Of a DNA stretch of 64,000 bases, positions 53,155 to 61,954 are shown in pieces; the stretch's first letter is position 1; each line of letters starts with the position of its first letter. This DNA is from Lachnospiraceae bacterium EP-SM-12S-S03 (GTDB lineage Bacteria; Bacillota; Clostridia; Lachnospirales; Lachnospiraceae). Both the position numbers and the translations under genes were made by a program. The notes under the pieces were generated by a model. It was not told the DNA's origin. It worked only from the letters and a program-made list of their open reading frames with translations, and did not search any database. The stretch is taken from positions 62,001-126,000 of the forward strand of contig JAJBSL010000007.1 in assembly GCA_020540725.1 (NCBI GenBank), read 5' to 3'.

Positions 53155-54017
53155 TAGTTATACCTCCTTTTCTCAAGGGATTGCACTGTAAGGAATAAGA
53201 AGAAAATGATCACCGTCACATAATATATAATGGCTGTCATATCAAATACTCCGTTTATAAATCCATAAAATCTTTCAAACAGGGATAATTTGGTCATAAT
53301 ATCCGGCAGCAAACCTTCAAATACAGAGCTGTCCACATAATATGTGATTCCCAGTGCCGCAATCAAAACGATGCTGACAATATAAGCCAGATTTTCATTC
53401 TTTGTGATAAAGCGAATCAGTATTCCGATCAAAATCGCAATGACCGCCAATGCGATCACTGACCCTAATGCTGTAGAAGACACATATTCCGCTAAAGTTA
53501 CACTGTAATAATTCAGCAAAAGAATCGGAATGGTAATTCCTGCTGCAAATCCCTGATTATCCACAAGCGATGAAATAAATGTTCCGATTGCAATCAGGGC
53601 TGCTCCCATGATAAAAAATGCAAGAAGCGATCCATAAGAAGTCAGAAGATATACGTCTCCAAACTTTGCAAATATGGCCGGATAAATTGCTACGATGCAC
53701 AATGGAATCAAATAGACAATCAAAAGAGCCAGATATTTTCCCATCACAATCTCAGATGTCTTAAGCGGCAGAGAGTAAAGAAGCTGATCTGTCTTCTGCT
53801 TCTTTTCTTCCGAAATGACACGCATAGTCAATATCGGAATGAATACTGTAAGCCCCAGACATACGAATCCAAGTACATATTCAAAATTTGCCACCGCTGA
53901 CTGGATATTATACAAAAGTGCTCCAAGCCCTACAAATGCCAATAAAAAACCACTAAATATGTAGGCGGTTAACGAATGAAAATATCCGGATAATTCATGT
54001 TTTAATACTGCGATCAT
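53154..54017 (-). CDS. ABC-2 type permease (GldF-like)
   Basis: A 287-residue permease with six hydrophobic segments, starting MIAVLKHELSGYFHSLTAYIFSGFLLAFVG and containing TMRVISEEKKQKTDQLLYSLPLKTSEIVMGKYLA, the ABC-2/GldF signature region. It overlaps the ATPase gene by 4 nt and abuts the GldG-like gene, so the four proteins are made together as one exporter. Confidence 0.92.
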   Translation of the reverse strand: MIAVLKHELSGYFHSLTAYIFSGFLLAFVGLGALLYNIQSAVANFEYVLGFVCLGLTVFIPILTMRVISEEKKQKTDQLLYSLPLKTSEIVMGKYLALLIVYLIPLCIVAIYPAIFAKFGDVYLLTSYGSLLAFFIMGAALIAIGTFISSLVDNQGFAAGITIPILLLNYYSVTLAEYVSSTALGSVIALAVIAILIGILIRFITKNENLAYIVSIVLIAALGITYYVDSSVFEGLLPDIMTKLSLFERFYGFINGVFDMTAIIYYVTVIIFFLFLTVQSLEKRRYN

Positions 54018-55078
54018 TCTTCTGAATCCTCCTCTCCATTTGTTACTTCACCGGCATTTTCCGTTTCCTCGGTTTCTTCCGTTTCCTCGGTTTCTTCGGT
54101 CTCCTCAGCTTCTTCCATTTCCCCGGTTTCTGCAGTGTCCCCGTTATCTTCTGTCAATTCAATGAACACATCTTCCAGATTCGCCTTATGAGATGTCATT
54201 TCCAAAATTACCTTTTCTCCTTTTGCAAATGCCAAAGAAATCTTACGGCAAAGCTCCCTGGAATCAATTTCATATCCTTTGATTTCAATCCGCACAAGTC
54301 CATCCTCTGCTTCATCACACGTCCATTCCTGAACTTCTTCGATTGTAGACAATATTTCTTCTGCCTCTTCTTTCGTTGCTTCTGCTTTGAAAGAAATCGC
54401 GTTGGATGCCATCAATAATTTTTCCAGATTTTCCGGCTCATCAAAAGCAACCAGCTTTCCCTTTGCAATAATCAGTACCTTTTCACAGATCGCCTGTACT
54501 TCGGAAAGAATGTGGGAACTTAAAATCACCGTATGCTTTTCTCCCAACTGTTTGATCAAATCACGTATTTCAATAATCTGTATCGGGTCAAGTCCAACAG
54601 TCGGTTCATCCAAAATGATAACTTTCGGGCTTCCAAGAAGCGCCTGCGCAATCCCTACCCTCTGTTTATACCCTTTGGAAAGATTGGAAATCAGACGTTT
54701 CTTCACATTTCCGATCTTCGTCTGCTCGATCACTTCTTCAACTTGACATTTCAATTCCTTCCCTTTGAGTCCTTTCGCTTCTCCTACGAATTTCAAGTAT
54801 TCTTCCGGTGTCTCATTCATGTAAAGCGGCGGTTGCTCCGGAAGATATCCAATCAGGCGTTTTGCATTTTCCGGCTCCTCGAAAATGTCATAGCCGTTAA
54901 TCTTCACCACTCCTTCTGTCGCTGACAAACATCCCGTCATAATATTCATCGTAGTGGATTTTCCTGCCCCATTCGGCCCCAAAAATCCATAAACATGACC
55001 TTCATCAATCTCAAAAGAAAGATCATCTACTGCCATGAAATCACCATAGTATTTGGTTAAATGTTCCACTGTTATCAT
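54014..55078 (-). CDS. ABC transporter ATP-binding protein (GldA-like) with acidic repeat tail
   Basis: About 354 residues. Walker A is GPNGAGKST, the signature LSKGYKQRVGIAQALLG, Walker B VIILDEPTVGLDP and the H-loop SSHILSE, all intact. A DUF4162-like region follows. The C-terminal 35 residues are nearly all Glu/Thr, with the unit TEE repeated five times and encoded by imperfect 9-bp repeats near 54060-54120. ATG 55078 follows AGGAGG; the frame runs ten codons further. First gene of the Gld-type operon. Confidence 0.93.
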   Translation of the reverse strand: MITVEHLTKYYGDFMAVDDLSFEIDEGHVYGFLGPNGAGKSTTMNIMTGCLSATEGVVKINGYDIFEEPENAKRLIGYLPEQPPLYMNETPEEYLKFVGEAKGLKGKELKCQVEEVIEQTKIGNVKKRLISNLSKGYKQRVGIAQALLGSPKVIILDEPTVGLDPIQIIEIRDLIKQLGEKHTVILSSHILSEVQAICEKVLIIAKGKLVAFDEPENLEKLLMASNAISFKAEATKEEAEEILSTIEEVQEWTCDEAEDGLVRIEIKGYEIDSRELCRKISLAFAKGEKVILEMTSHKANLEDVFIELTEDNGDTAETGEMEEAEETEETEETEETEETENAGEVTNGEEDSEE

Positions 55079-55248
55079 GACAAACCTCCTGTTCCAATAT
55101 AATTTCATTTCAAATCTCTGCTATTATAAAAAAAGAACCTGAAATGAACCTGAAATAAGTTGTGATGAATATGTGAAAAGGCATGAAAAAAGTGTGAACT
55201 TACGTCCACACCTAATACAAACCTTATACCACACCTCTTTTTTGATTT

Positions 55249-55923
55249 CTAAGACATCTCCTCCATAGAGTACCCCGCTCCTCTTACGGTTCTGATTTCC
55301 ACATTTGCCCTTAATGCTTTTAATTTCTTTCTTAAGAAACCGATATATGTCCAAACTACGTCTGCGCTATTATCCGTTTCCTGACCCCAGACATTTTGCA
55401 GCAAATGCTCTGTCGAAAAAATGAAGTGCGGATGCTGCATAAAAAGTTCTGTCAGTTGATATTCTTTATTATTCAGGCGAAGCGTATCTGCTTCACTGGA
55501 AATCTCATAACTATTACAATCCAGTTTTAAGTTTCCCAAAGTCAGCTCTGCTCCCACATAATTTGTACTTCTCCTTGCCAAAGCTTTCACTCTTGCAAGA
55601 AATTCTCTTTTGGAAAACGGTTCAGAAAGATAATCATCCGCCCCCGCTTCCAGACCGGACACCCGATCCTCAATGTCTGCTCCTGATTTAAAAAGCAATA
55701 CCGGAGTTGTAATTTTAAGCCTACGAAGCTGTTCGAGAATTTCTATCCCGTCTATCTCCGGCAGTAAAGCATTCAGCACGATTACATCATATTCGCTGTT
55801 AAGCACAGCTCCAAATACATCTTCTCCTCTATGTACTGCATCCACAAGAAAACGATTTTTCTCCAGAAGACCTTTTAGTATTTCTGCAAACTCATCCTGC
55901 TCTTCTGCAATTAAAACTTTCAT
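55249..55923 (-). CDS. OmpR-type response regulator with a degenerate receiver
   Basis: The 224-residue protein has an N-terminal receiver fold and an intact C-terminal winged helix (LRLNNKEYQLTELFMQHP, ENVWGQETDNSADVVWTYIGFLRKKL pattern, VRGAGYSM). The phosphorylation site is lost: the usual VLLDVMLP reads VIVLNALLP (Asp to Asn), the Lys of YLxKPF is Glu (YLSEPF), and the Thr/Ser before it reads FKS. The acidic pair is EE. No histidine kinase gene adjoins it, so it probably acts without phosphorylation. It lies upstream of the Gld-type operon in the same direction and may regulate it. Confidence 0.9.
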   Translation of the reverse strand: MKVLIAEEQDEFAEILKGLLEKNRFLVDAVHRGEDVFGAVLNSEYDVIVLNALLPEIDGIEILEQLRRLKITTPVLLFKSGADIEDRVSGLEAGADDYLSEPFSKREFLARVKALARRSTNYVGAELTLGNLKLDCNSYEISSEADTLRLNNKEYQLTELFMQHPHFIFSTEHLLQNVWGQETDNSADVVWTYIGFLRKKLKALRANVEIRTVRGAGYSMEEMS

Positions 55924-55983
55924 ACATCTTCCTCCTTTCCCACAAGTATATATGGGAATTTTGAAAAAAGTATGAAAATTATA

Positions 55984-56496
55984 TCATTTTTCTGTGTACC
56001 GCAAGCATCCTTCCAACTCCAATAATTTTTTCTTCAACTCAATCCCACCTGCATATCCGGTCAGACTTCCGTCACTTCCGACTACTCTATGACATGGGAT
56101 AATGACCGATATCGGATTATGTCCGACGGCTCCGCCTACGGCCTGGGCTGACATTCTTTCTTTCCCTCTTTCCCTTGCAATTTGCTTTGCAATCTCTCCA
56201 TATGTGATAACTTCTCCATATGGAATCTCACTTAAGATCTTCCATACAGCCATTCGGAACTCACTTCCCTTCGGAGCCAGCGGCATCTCACATATTTCCG
56301 GTTTTTCACCTTGAAAATAACGGTTTAACCATTCTTTTGTTTTTTCAAATATGGGAAGATTTTTCTCTTCTGTATCTTCCGATAATGTTGCAGCAAAATA
56401 CTTCTGACTCTCAAACCAGAGCCCCGTCAGATTCTTACCGTCACTTGCCATCGTCATCTCACCCATAGGCGATTCATATTTCCAGATATATTCCAT
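55984..56496 (-). CDS. ogt: Methylated-DNA--protein-cysteine S-methyltransferase
   Basis: Repairs O6-methylguanine by transferring the methyl group to its own cysteine. The 170 residues contain the active site IPCHRVVGSDG (cysteine near residue 140), the helix-turn-helix region SAQAVGGAVGHNPISV, and PYGEVITYGEIA. It has a short N-terminal domain as in Ogt. It neighbours another alkylation-repair gene 23 nt upstream, so the pair probably forms a repair operon. Confidence 0.95.
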   Translation of the reverse strand: MEYIWKYESPMGEMTMASDGKNLTGLWFESQKYFAATLSEDTEEKNLPIFEKTKEWLNRYFQGEKPEICEMPLAPKGSEFRMAVWKILSEIPYGEVITYGEIAKQIARERGKERMSAQAVGGAVGHNPISVIIPCHRVVGSDGSLTGYAGGIELKKKLLELEGCLRYTEK

Positions 56497-56519
56497 GTAT
56501 TCTCCTTTCCGGTCTGCGC

Positions 56520-57161
56520 TTACTTTTTCTTCTTTGGCGCATAATCCTTCATTCCTTCAATTGCTCCATTGGAAACCGCCCATAAATAAAGGCTCGCAAC
56601 ACTTCCATATGGGCTATAACGTCTTCGATATTTTTCAAATAATTTCTTGTCTATTTTTCTGTGATGATACACCATGCGTAGTCCTCTTTGAATTGCCAGA
56701 TCATCATAACTTAAGACGTTCTGCCGTTCCATGCAGAATAAAAGCAACATCTCTGCCGTCCAGACGCCGATTCCCCGAAGTGCGGATAATTCCCGAATTA
56801 CCTCTTCATCCGTTTTCTCCCAGATTGCTTCCAGATCAAACTCACCCTCCTGTACTTTCTTTGCAAAATCTAATATATAGTCTGCTTTCCGAAATGAGAT
56901 TCCGAAACTCTGCAATTTATCTGCTCCTGCATTCAATACTGTATTTGCATTCACTTCTCCAAGCTGCTCCTGAATCCGATTCCAAATGGTTTCCTGTGCC
57001 TTTGTAGAAATCTGCTGTCCTACAATCTGATGGATAACCGATGAAAATAAGTCCGGATCTATTTCACGGTCAATATGTCCAATCCGCTCAATAATTTCAC
57101 CCAGTTTCGGATCTTTCTTTTTTAAATATTCAGTCTCTTCTGTTCCATATCTGAAATACAA
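56520..57161 (-). CDS. DNA-3-methyladenine glycosylase (AlkA-like, HhH-GPD)
   Basis: Removes alkylated bases. The 213 residues show the helix-hairpin-helix LRGIGVWTAEMLLLF and the catalytic aspartate in VLSYDDLAIQRGLRMVY. The N-terminal TBP-like domain of E. coli AlkA is largely absent, so it is the short AlkA/MAG form. It lies between birA and ogt on the same strand, with a 24-nt gap to birA. Confidence 0.92.
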   Translation of the reverse strand: MYFRYGTEETEYLKKKDPKLGEIIERIGHIDREIDPDLFSSVIHQIVGQQISTKAQETIWNRIQEQLGEVNANTVLNAGADKLQSFGISFRKADYILDFAKKVQEGEFDLEAIWEKTDEEVIRELSALRGIGVWTAEMLLLFCMERQNVLSYDDLAIQRGLRMVYHHRKIDKKLFEKYRRRYSPYGSVASLYLWAVSNGAIEGMKDYAPKKKK

Positions 57162-57185
57162 CGTCTCTCACTCCTCGCAAATATT

Positions 57186-57935
57186 CTAAATATACCCTTC
57201 AATTCCTCGCACACTGACTTCCCCGGCATTTAAGCTTTCTCTGTTTCCATCTTCATATTCCACTTCCAAAGAATAATCTTCATTTACACACAATGCATAT
57301 GCCCTACGTTTCGACTCTCCCGATATCACACAGACTTCTTTCCCCGTTGTTATGCAGAATTTTCGATACTCTTCCAGATATGTTTCTTTTTGCGTGAGAA
57401 ATCCGGAACTCATCTGATCCAGTTCTTTTACCATTTCCCCAATCAATTTTTCCCTGGAAAATGTTTTCCCCATTTCTATAGAAAAAGAAGTTGCAATCTT
57501 CCGAAGTTCCTCCGGGAAATCTTTCTCTTCTTCATTTACATTAATTCCGATTCCAATGATCACATATCGAATCTCCCCTGCTTCCATACACATTTCCGTC
57601 AAAATTCCACACACCTTTTTCTGATGCAGCACAAGGTCATTTACCCATTTAATTCCGGTCTGAATTCCACATGCCTTATAAATGGCCCGCTGTATGGCAA
57701 CTGCCGTTCTCGCTGTAAGGGTGGAAAGTTCCGGTGTCATTTTCTTCGGGCGAAGAAGATAGGAAAAATAGATCCCCTTTCCTTTCGGTGATTCAAACTT
57801 CCGTCCTCTTCTTCCTTTCCCTGCAAGTTGCTCGTCCGCAATAACCACCTGGCCTTCCCGCGCCCCGTCTTTTGCCAGTTTTTTCAATACTTCATTTGTA
57901 GAATCCGTAATATCCAAATGTAAAATCCGATCCAT
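57186..57935 (-). CDS. birA: Biotin--[acetyl-CoA-carboxylase] ligase, catalytic form without DNA-binding domain
   Basis: Attaches biotin to carrier proteins. The protein of about 249 residues begins at the catalytic domain (TDSTNEVLKKLAKDGAREGQVVIADEQ), with the biotin-AMP loop GKGRRGRKFESP and the site KWVNDLVL. A small SH3-like C-terminal domain follows. The N-terminal helix-turn-helix of bifunctional BirA is missing, so it cannot act as a repressor. I choose ATG 57935 (MDRILHLDIT, GGAAGGGA before it); the upstream start at 57965 is possible. Confidence 0.93.
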   Translation of the reverse strand: MDRILHLDITDSTNEVLKKLAKDGAREGQVVIADEQLAGKGRRGRKFESPKGKGIYFSYLLRPKKMTPELSTLTARTAVAIQRAIYKACGIQTGIKWVNDLVLHQKKVCGILTEMCMEAGEIRYVIIGIGINVNEEEKDFPEELRKIATSFSIEMGKTFSREKLIGEMVKELDQMSSGFLTQKETYLEEYRKFCITTGKEVCVISGESKRRAYALCVNEDYSLEVEYEDGNRESLNAGEVSVRGIEGYI

Positions 57936-58017
57936 CCATTGTCCCTTCCATTCTTTTGCAAACATTCTCTTCGCCTATTATAGCATGCCTGTATACTGGC
58001 AGAAAACTATTTTCTTC

Positions 58018-58046
58018 TTGTTTTGCTTCATAACTCATGTTATAGT
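58018..58046 (+). promoter_or_regulatory. Promoter of the arginase-family gene
   Basis: Plus-strand TTGTTT (58018-58023), 17-bp spacer, TATAGT (58041-58046), 36 nt before the start codon. Confidence 0.55.
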
Positions 58047-58081
58047 AACTTAAGTGGGCTTTTACACACAAGGAGGATACT

Positions 58082-58942
58082 ATGTTACAGATTTTCGGAT
58101 GTCCCATGCATTATGGTGTGGGCGCAAAAGGATTGATCCACAGTCTGGATTATTTAAATGAACAATACAAAGATTTAGACATTCATATCATTCCTGAAGT
58201 AACTGCTTCAGAAGCAAAGGTGTCTAATTTAAAAAACTTCAACAGCGTACTTGCAACATGCAATGCCATCGCTGAATACAGTTTTCATAACATTTTACAG
58301 AAAGGGGATATTCCTCTTTTTATCGGAGGCGATCACAGCGCGGCCATGGGAAGTGTTTCCGCATCTGCTGCCATGTATGAAAACAGTGGTCTGATCTGGG
58401 TCGATGCACACCCGGATATCAATACCGATTCCACGTCCGTTACCGGGAATATCCACGGCATCCCTGTTTCTGCTCTTCTTGATAATGTCAGTGCAGAAGC
58501 AAAACCTTTGGCCAATATTTTAAAAGAAGGACAGAAAATCAAACCAGAGCACGTAGCTATGCTTGGTCTTCGCGATATCGATCCGCCTGAGGCAGAGATT
58601 TTGGAAAAACTGAACATCAAATACTTTACATATGATGATATCAAATCCCTTGGACTTCAATATTGTTTAGATGAATGTATCAAGCATTTGTCTCATTTAG
58701 ATAACGTCCATGTAAGCTTTGATATTGACGGTGTAAATCCTGAACTTTTACCTGGCGTATCTGTTCCGGTTCCTGACGGATTTACAATCGAAGAAGTCTA
58801 TACTGTTTTCAATAGACTTCTCGGTGAACTTCCGGTACATTCTCTTGATATCGTGGAGTTTAACAAAGAATTTGACAAAGACAATATGACTGCGGATTTC
58901 ACTTATGAATTGATCCAGCATATCCAAAAAATATATGCTTAA
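58082..58942 (+). CDS. Arginase/agmatinase family ureohydrolase
   Basis: A di-manganese hydrolase of 286 residues. Metal motifs are GGDHSAAMG, WVDAHPDIN (DAHxD) and SFDIDGVNPE (DxDxxxP-type), all intact. It is nearer arginase than agmatinase in its HGIPVSALL region, but the guanidino substrate cannot be fixed by eye. AGGAGG precedes the ATG. It is a single plus-strand gene ending in a long perfect hairpin. Confidence 0.9.
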   Translation: MLQIFGCPMHYGVGAKGLIHSLDYLNEQYKDLDIHIIPEVTASEAKVSNLKNFNSVLATCNAIAEYSFHNILQKGDIPLFIGGDHSAAMGSVSASAAMYENSGLIWVDAHPDINTDSTSVTGNIHGIPVSALLDNVSAEAKPLANILKEGQKIKPEHVAMLGLRDIDPPEAEILEKLNIKYFTYDDIKSLGLQYCLDECIKHLSHLDNVHVSFDIDGVNPELLPGVSVPVPDGFTIEEVYTVFNRLLGELPVHSLDIVEFNKEFDKDNMTADFTYELIQHIQKIYA

Positions 58943-58943
58943 C

Positions 58944-58989
58944 ATAAAATGAGGCGTTGTAATACTGAAATTACAACGCCTCATTTTAT
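58944..58989. terminator. Long perfect bidirectional terminator hairpin
   Basis: A 20-bp perfect stem (ATAAAATGAGGCGTTGTAAT and its complement) with a 6-nt loop lies between the arginase-family gene and the convergent Mur ligase gene. Its A/T ends act as U-tracts on both strands. Confidence 0.88.
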
Positions 58990-59016
58990 AAAACAGGAAA
59001 TTCCTTTGGAATCCTA

Positions 59017-60540
59017 TTAATGCCTCTCATCATACTCCGCCAGATATTTTTTCACATATTCTACATCAGAAGGACAATCCACATATTCACAACCATATTT
59101 CTGTCTTGTCTCGTTTCCTTTTCCTGTGATTAAAAGAATGGATGGACGTTCTACCGATTCTATCGCCGCCTTAATCGCTTCTCCCCTGTCCTCGATCATC
59201 TCATATGGACAACCTTCCTTTTCCACATACTGTGCAATATCTCGGGAGATTTCCTCCACCGGCTCGTAGCCCGGATCTTCCGCTGCCAGATATACTTTCT
59301 TTGCATATTTTCCTGCAATCGTTCCCAGGTCACGTCGTCTGATAAAAGCCTTTTTACCAGGACATCCGAAAATACTGATGATATCATAATCCGGATATTC
59401 TTCTTTTGTAGAAGAAAATAATTTTTCAAAGCTTAATTTATTATGTGCATAGTCTACTACTGCGATCACTTTATTATCTTTGCTTGCGTAAAGTTCCATT
59501 CTTCCGCTGGAACGCGCTCTCTTCAACCCTGAATACATGTATTCCACAGGAATCCCAAACTGAGCTGCGATTGCGATTACTGCAAGAGCATTTTCCACAT
59601 TGAAAAGTCCCGGCATCGTCAGAACAAATTCCTTCTCAAATTCTGCACATTTCACCATGAAAACTGTGCCATTTCCTTCTTTATGAATATTGTATGCGTA
59701 AAAATCTGCATCGGCATTTTTGGTACTGAAAGTTACAATCTTCTCTGCTGCCTTTGCTGCTTCCAGAATCCGTTCTGCAAAATCTGCATCCAAATTAACA
59801 ACTGCTGTCTTTGTCTTCTGGAACATCAAAAGCTTGGAACTGAAATAATCCTCAAAATCTGCATGTTCGATGGGGCTGATATGGTCCTCGGAAATATTCA
59901 AAAACGCTGCTGCATCAAACTGCATTTCATCTACACGCCCGTATTTGAGAGCCTGACTGGAAACTTCCATCTGTACAAATTCCATACCGCTTTCTACCGC
60001 ATTTCTAATATGTCCCTGCAGCTCTACCGCTTCCGGTGTCGTAATATGGGACTCTTTCGAAATGACACCGTCATAGATATCAATGGAAGAAATGACCGCA
60101 CTGTCTCTCTTTCCCTGCGCCTCCAGATAGTCATCTACGATAGCTTTCATATAATAAACGGAGGTTGATTTTCCTTTTGTTCCACCAATTCCGATCACAT
60201 GGATATCTTCCCATGCCGAATTGAAAAATTTGTCCGCAAGAACCGGCATCGCCTTACGAATGTCATCCACGATCATATACGGAACATCTTCGCATGTTTC
60301 GTAACGTTTCTCACTGACATATCCGATTGCTCCCTTTTGCAACGCCTCTTTTAAATATTCTTCTTTGAATGCTGCACCTTTACAAATGAACAGTGTATTC
60401 TCCGTTACTTCCTTAGAATCATAAGTCAAGTTCTGAATGTTCACTTCCTCTTTGCCATAGCATTCCGCTTTCACAAGAAGTTCGCGTCCTGCCAGCAGAT
60501 CAACGAAGTCTTGCATTGTATGATTTATCATCTGGGCCAT
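59017..60540 (-). CDS. MurE-like Mur ligase paralogue
   Basis: A second Mur-family ligase in the window, of 507 residues. The ATP site is IGGTKGKSTSVYYM, the central region FLNISEDHISPIEHADF and VVDYAHNKLSFE. The C-terminal domain reads AEDPGYEPVEE where MurE has DNPR, and GKGNETRQK where MurE has GKGHEDY. The amino-acid substrate should therefore not be meso-diaminopimelate. GGGAGGGATATC precedes ATG 60540. It is coupled to the ATP-grasp gene (16-nt gap) and probably acts with it on a peptide of unknown identity. Confidence 0.88.
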   Translation of the reverse strand: MAQMINHTMQDFVDLLAGRELLVKAECYGKEEVNIQNLTYDSKEVTENTLFICKGAAFKEEYLKEALQKGAIGYVSEKRYETCEDVPYMIVDDIRKAMPVLADKFFNSAWEDIHVIGIGGTKGKSTSVYYMKAIVDDYLEAQGKRDSAVISSIDIYDGVISKESHITTPEAVELQGHIRNAVESGMEFVQMEVSSQALKYGRVDEMQFDAAAFLNISEDHISPIEHADFEDYFSSKLLMFQKTKTAVVNLDADFAERILEAAKAAEKIVTFSTKNADADFYAYNIHKEGNGTVFMVKCAEFEKEFVLTMPGLFNVENALAVIAIAAQFGIPVEYMYSGLKRARSSGRMELYASKDNKVIAVVDYAHNKLSFEKLFSSTKEEYPDYDIISIFGCPGKKAFIRRRDLGTIAGKYAKKVYLAAEDPGYEPVEEISRDIAQYVEKEGCPYEMIEDRGEAIKAAIESVERPSILLITGKGNETRQKYGCEYVDCPSDVEYVKKYLAEYDERH

Positions 60541-60556
60541 GATATCCCTCCCGCTT

Positions 60557-61768
60557 CTAGCTGTAATATTTCTTAAATTTCACAAAATGGCTTAAATATG
60601 TTCTTGTCATCGCATACATGCGCTTCAATCCGCGATCTTTTTTATAGAAAAGAGGATTCACTACCTTTTTCTGCTGGATCAATTTTCTCATCTTTGCTTT
60701 CAGCGCTTCATCCTTCACATACTTAAATGCAACGGCCTTTGGTACAACCGTCCACAAATGCTCCTCTTTTGCAAGCTCAAGTTCCAGTTCTTTGCCATAA
60801 ACATATTCTTCCACAATGTATTTTGCAACATTAAATCCCGATCCTGTCACGTAATAATTGCTTCTTCCCTGACGAGTATTGATCTCAAAGAATTTGAATT
60901 TTCCATCACGTGTATCATATTTAATATCAAAATTAGAGAATCCAATATAATGGATATCTTCAAGCAGTGCTTTTGCCTTCAACATCAAATCTTTATTCGG
61001 TTCTGTAATGATCAGTGCATGATTCCCAAGTCCTCTCGGTGTATGTTCTTCCAGAAGAACATGTCCAAGACACATCATCTTTACTTTCCCATTTCTATCC
61101 GAATAAGAAGTAAGAACACGCATATACTCATCATTTCCCGGAATTGTATCCTGGATGATCAGTTCATTTTCATATCCCGCTCCATAAATATCTGAAATTG
61201 CCTGCTCCAGTTCTTTTCTATTCTCAATCTTATAAATCTTCTTTTGTGTTGCAAATGGATGCTCCCAGTATGTCACACTATCCGAAGGTTTTAAAATCAC
61301 CGGGTACGGGAAATTCATTTCAAAATCAAGTCCCATATCTTTTGTATATACAATCGTTCCCGGATAATCAATTCCATGCTTATCACACAATTGATAGAAT
61401 AAGCTCTTCTGCTGCAATTCGTTCATCAAATTAAAATCAATGTATGGTGCAATGATATTTTTCTCCAGTTTGTCCTTGTACTTACTGATCAGGGCAACAT
61501 AGTTATCCCCACATCCTACAGCAATAATTTTCTTATCCCCATGTTTTCTTGCAAATCCATTCAGGTTCTTTAAGAAAAACTCATCGTCATCATTCTTCGG
61601 GTTCGCACTATATATTGTAATTTTACTGTTATAACTTGGCCCTGACGGATATTTTCCGAACACATAAGTCTTTACCTGATATTGCTCATAAAATGCGCGG
61701 GCAACACTGTATGTATTGATATCTCCACCAAGAGCTACCGGAATAAATTCTCTCTCTTTAAACTCCAT
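60557..61768 (-). CDS. ATP-grasp ligase, similar to D-aspartate/carboxylate-amine ligases
   Basis: The 403-residue protein has an N-terminal Rossmann-like domain (EFIPVALGGDINTYSVARAF) and an ATP-grasp core (YPVILKPSDSVTYW, ELIIQDTIPGNDEYM, then FFEINTRQGRSNYYVTG with metal-binding residues). Length and N terminus resemble the D-aspartate ligases that add side chains to peptidoglycan precursors, but the product here is unknown. The next gene downstream is a MurE paralogue, implying sequential peptide-bond formation on a carboxylate. GGAGAAG-type site before ATG 61768. Confidence 0.85.
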   Translation of the reverse strand: MEFKEREFIPVALGGDINTYSVARAFYEQYQVKTYVFGKYPSGPSYNSKITIYSANPKNDDDEFFLKNLNGFARKHGDKKIIAVGCGDNYVALISKYKDKLEKNIIAPYIDFNLMNELQQKSLFYQLCDKHGIDYPGTIVYTKDMGLDFEMNFPYPVILKPSDSVTYWEHPFATQKKIYKIENRKELEQAISDIYGAGYENELIIQDTIPGNDEYMRVLTSYSDRNGKVKMMCLGHVLLEEHTPRGLGNHALIITEPNKDLMLKAKALLEDIHYIGFSNFDIKYDTRDGKFKFFEINTRQGRSNYYVTGSGFNVAKYIVEEYVYGKELELELAKEEHLWTVVPKAVAFKYVKDEALKAKMRKLIQQKKVVNPLFYKKDRGLKRMYAMTRTYLSHFVKFKKYYS

Positions 61769-61885
61769 GGTCTTCTCCTCTTTTTCATTTTCATATCATT
61801 TTATTATAGCTCATTCAACATAACGTGTCAAATTTCACTTATTTGCCGTCTGCAAATGTTTATCCTTTAATTCCCAATGTTTCTC

Positions 61886-61913
61886 TTGAGATATATTTTG
61901 AAAATGCTATAAT
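61886..61913 (+). promoter_or_regulatory. Promoter of pepT
   Basis: Plus-strand TTGAGA (61886-61891), 16-bp spacer, perfect TATAAT (61908-61913), about 40 nt before the ATG. Confidence 0.6.
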
Positions 61914-61954
61914 AGAAATAGCGAAAAAATTCTTTATAAAGGAGATATTTTAAA

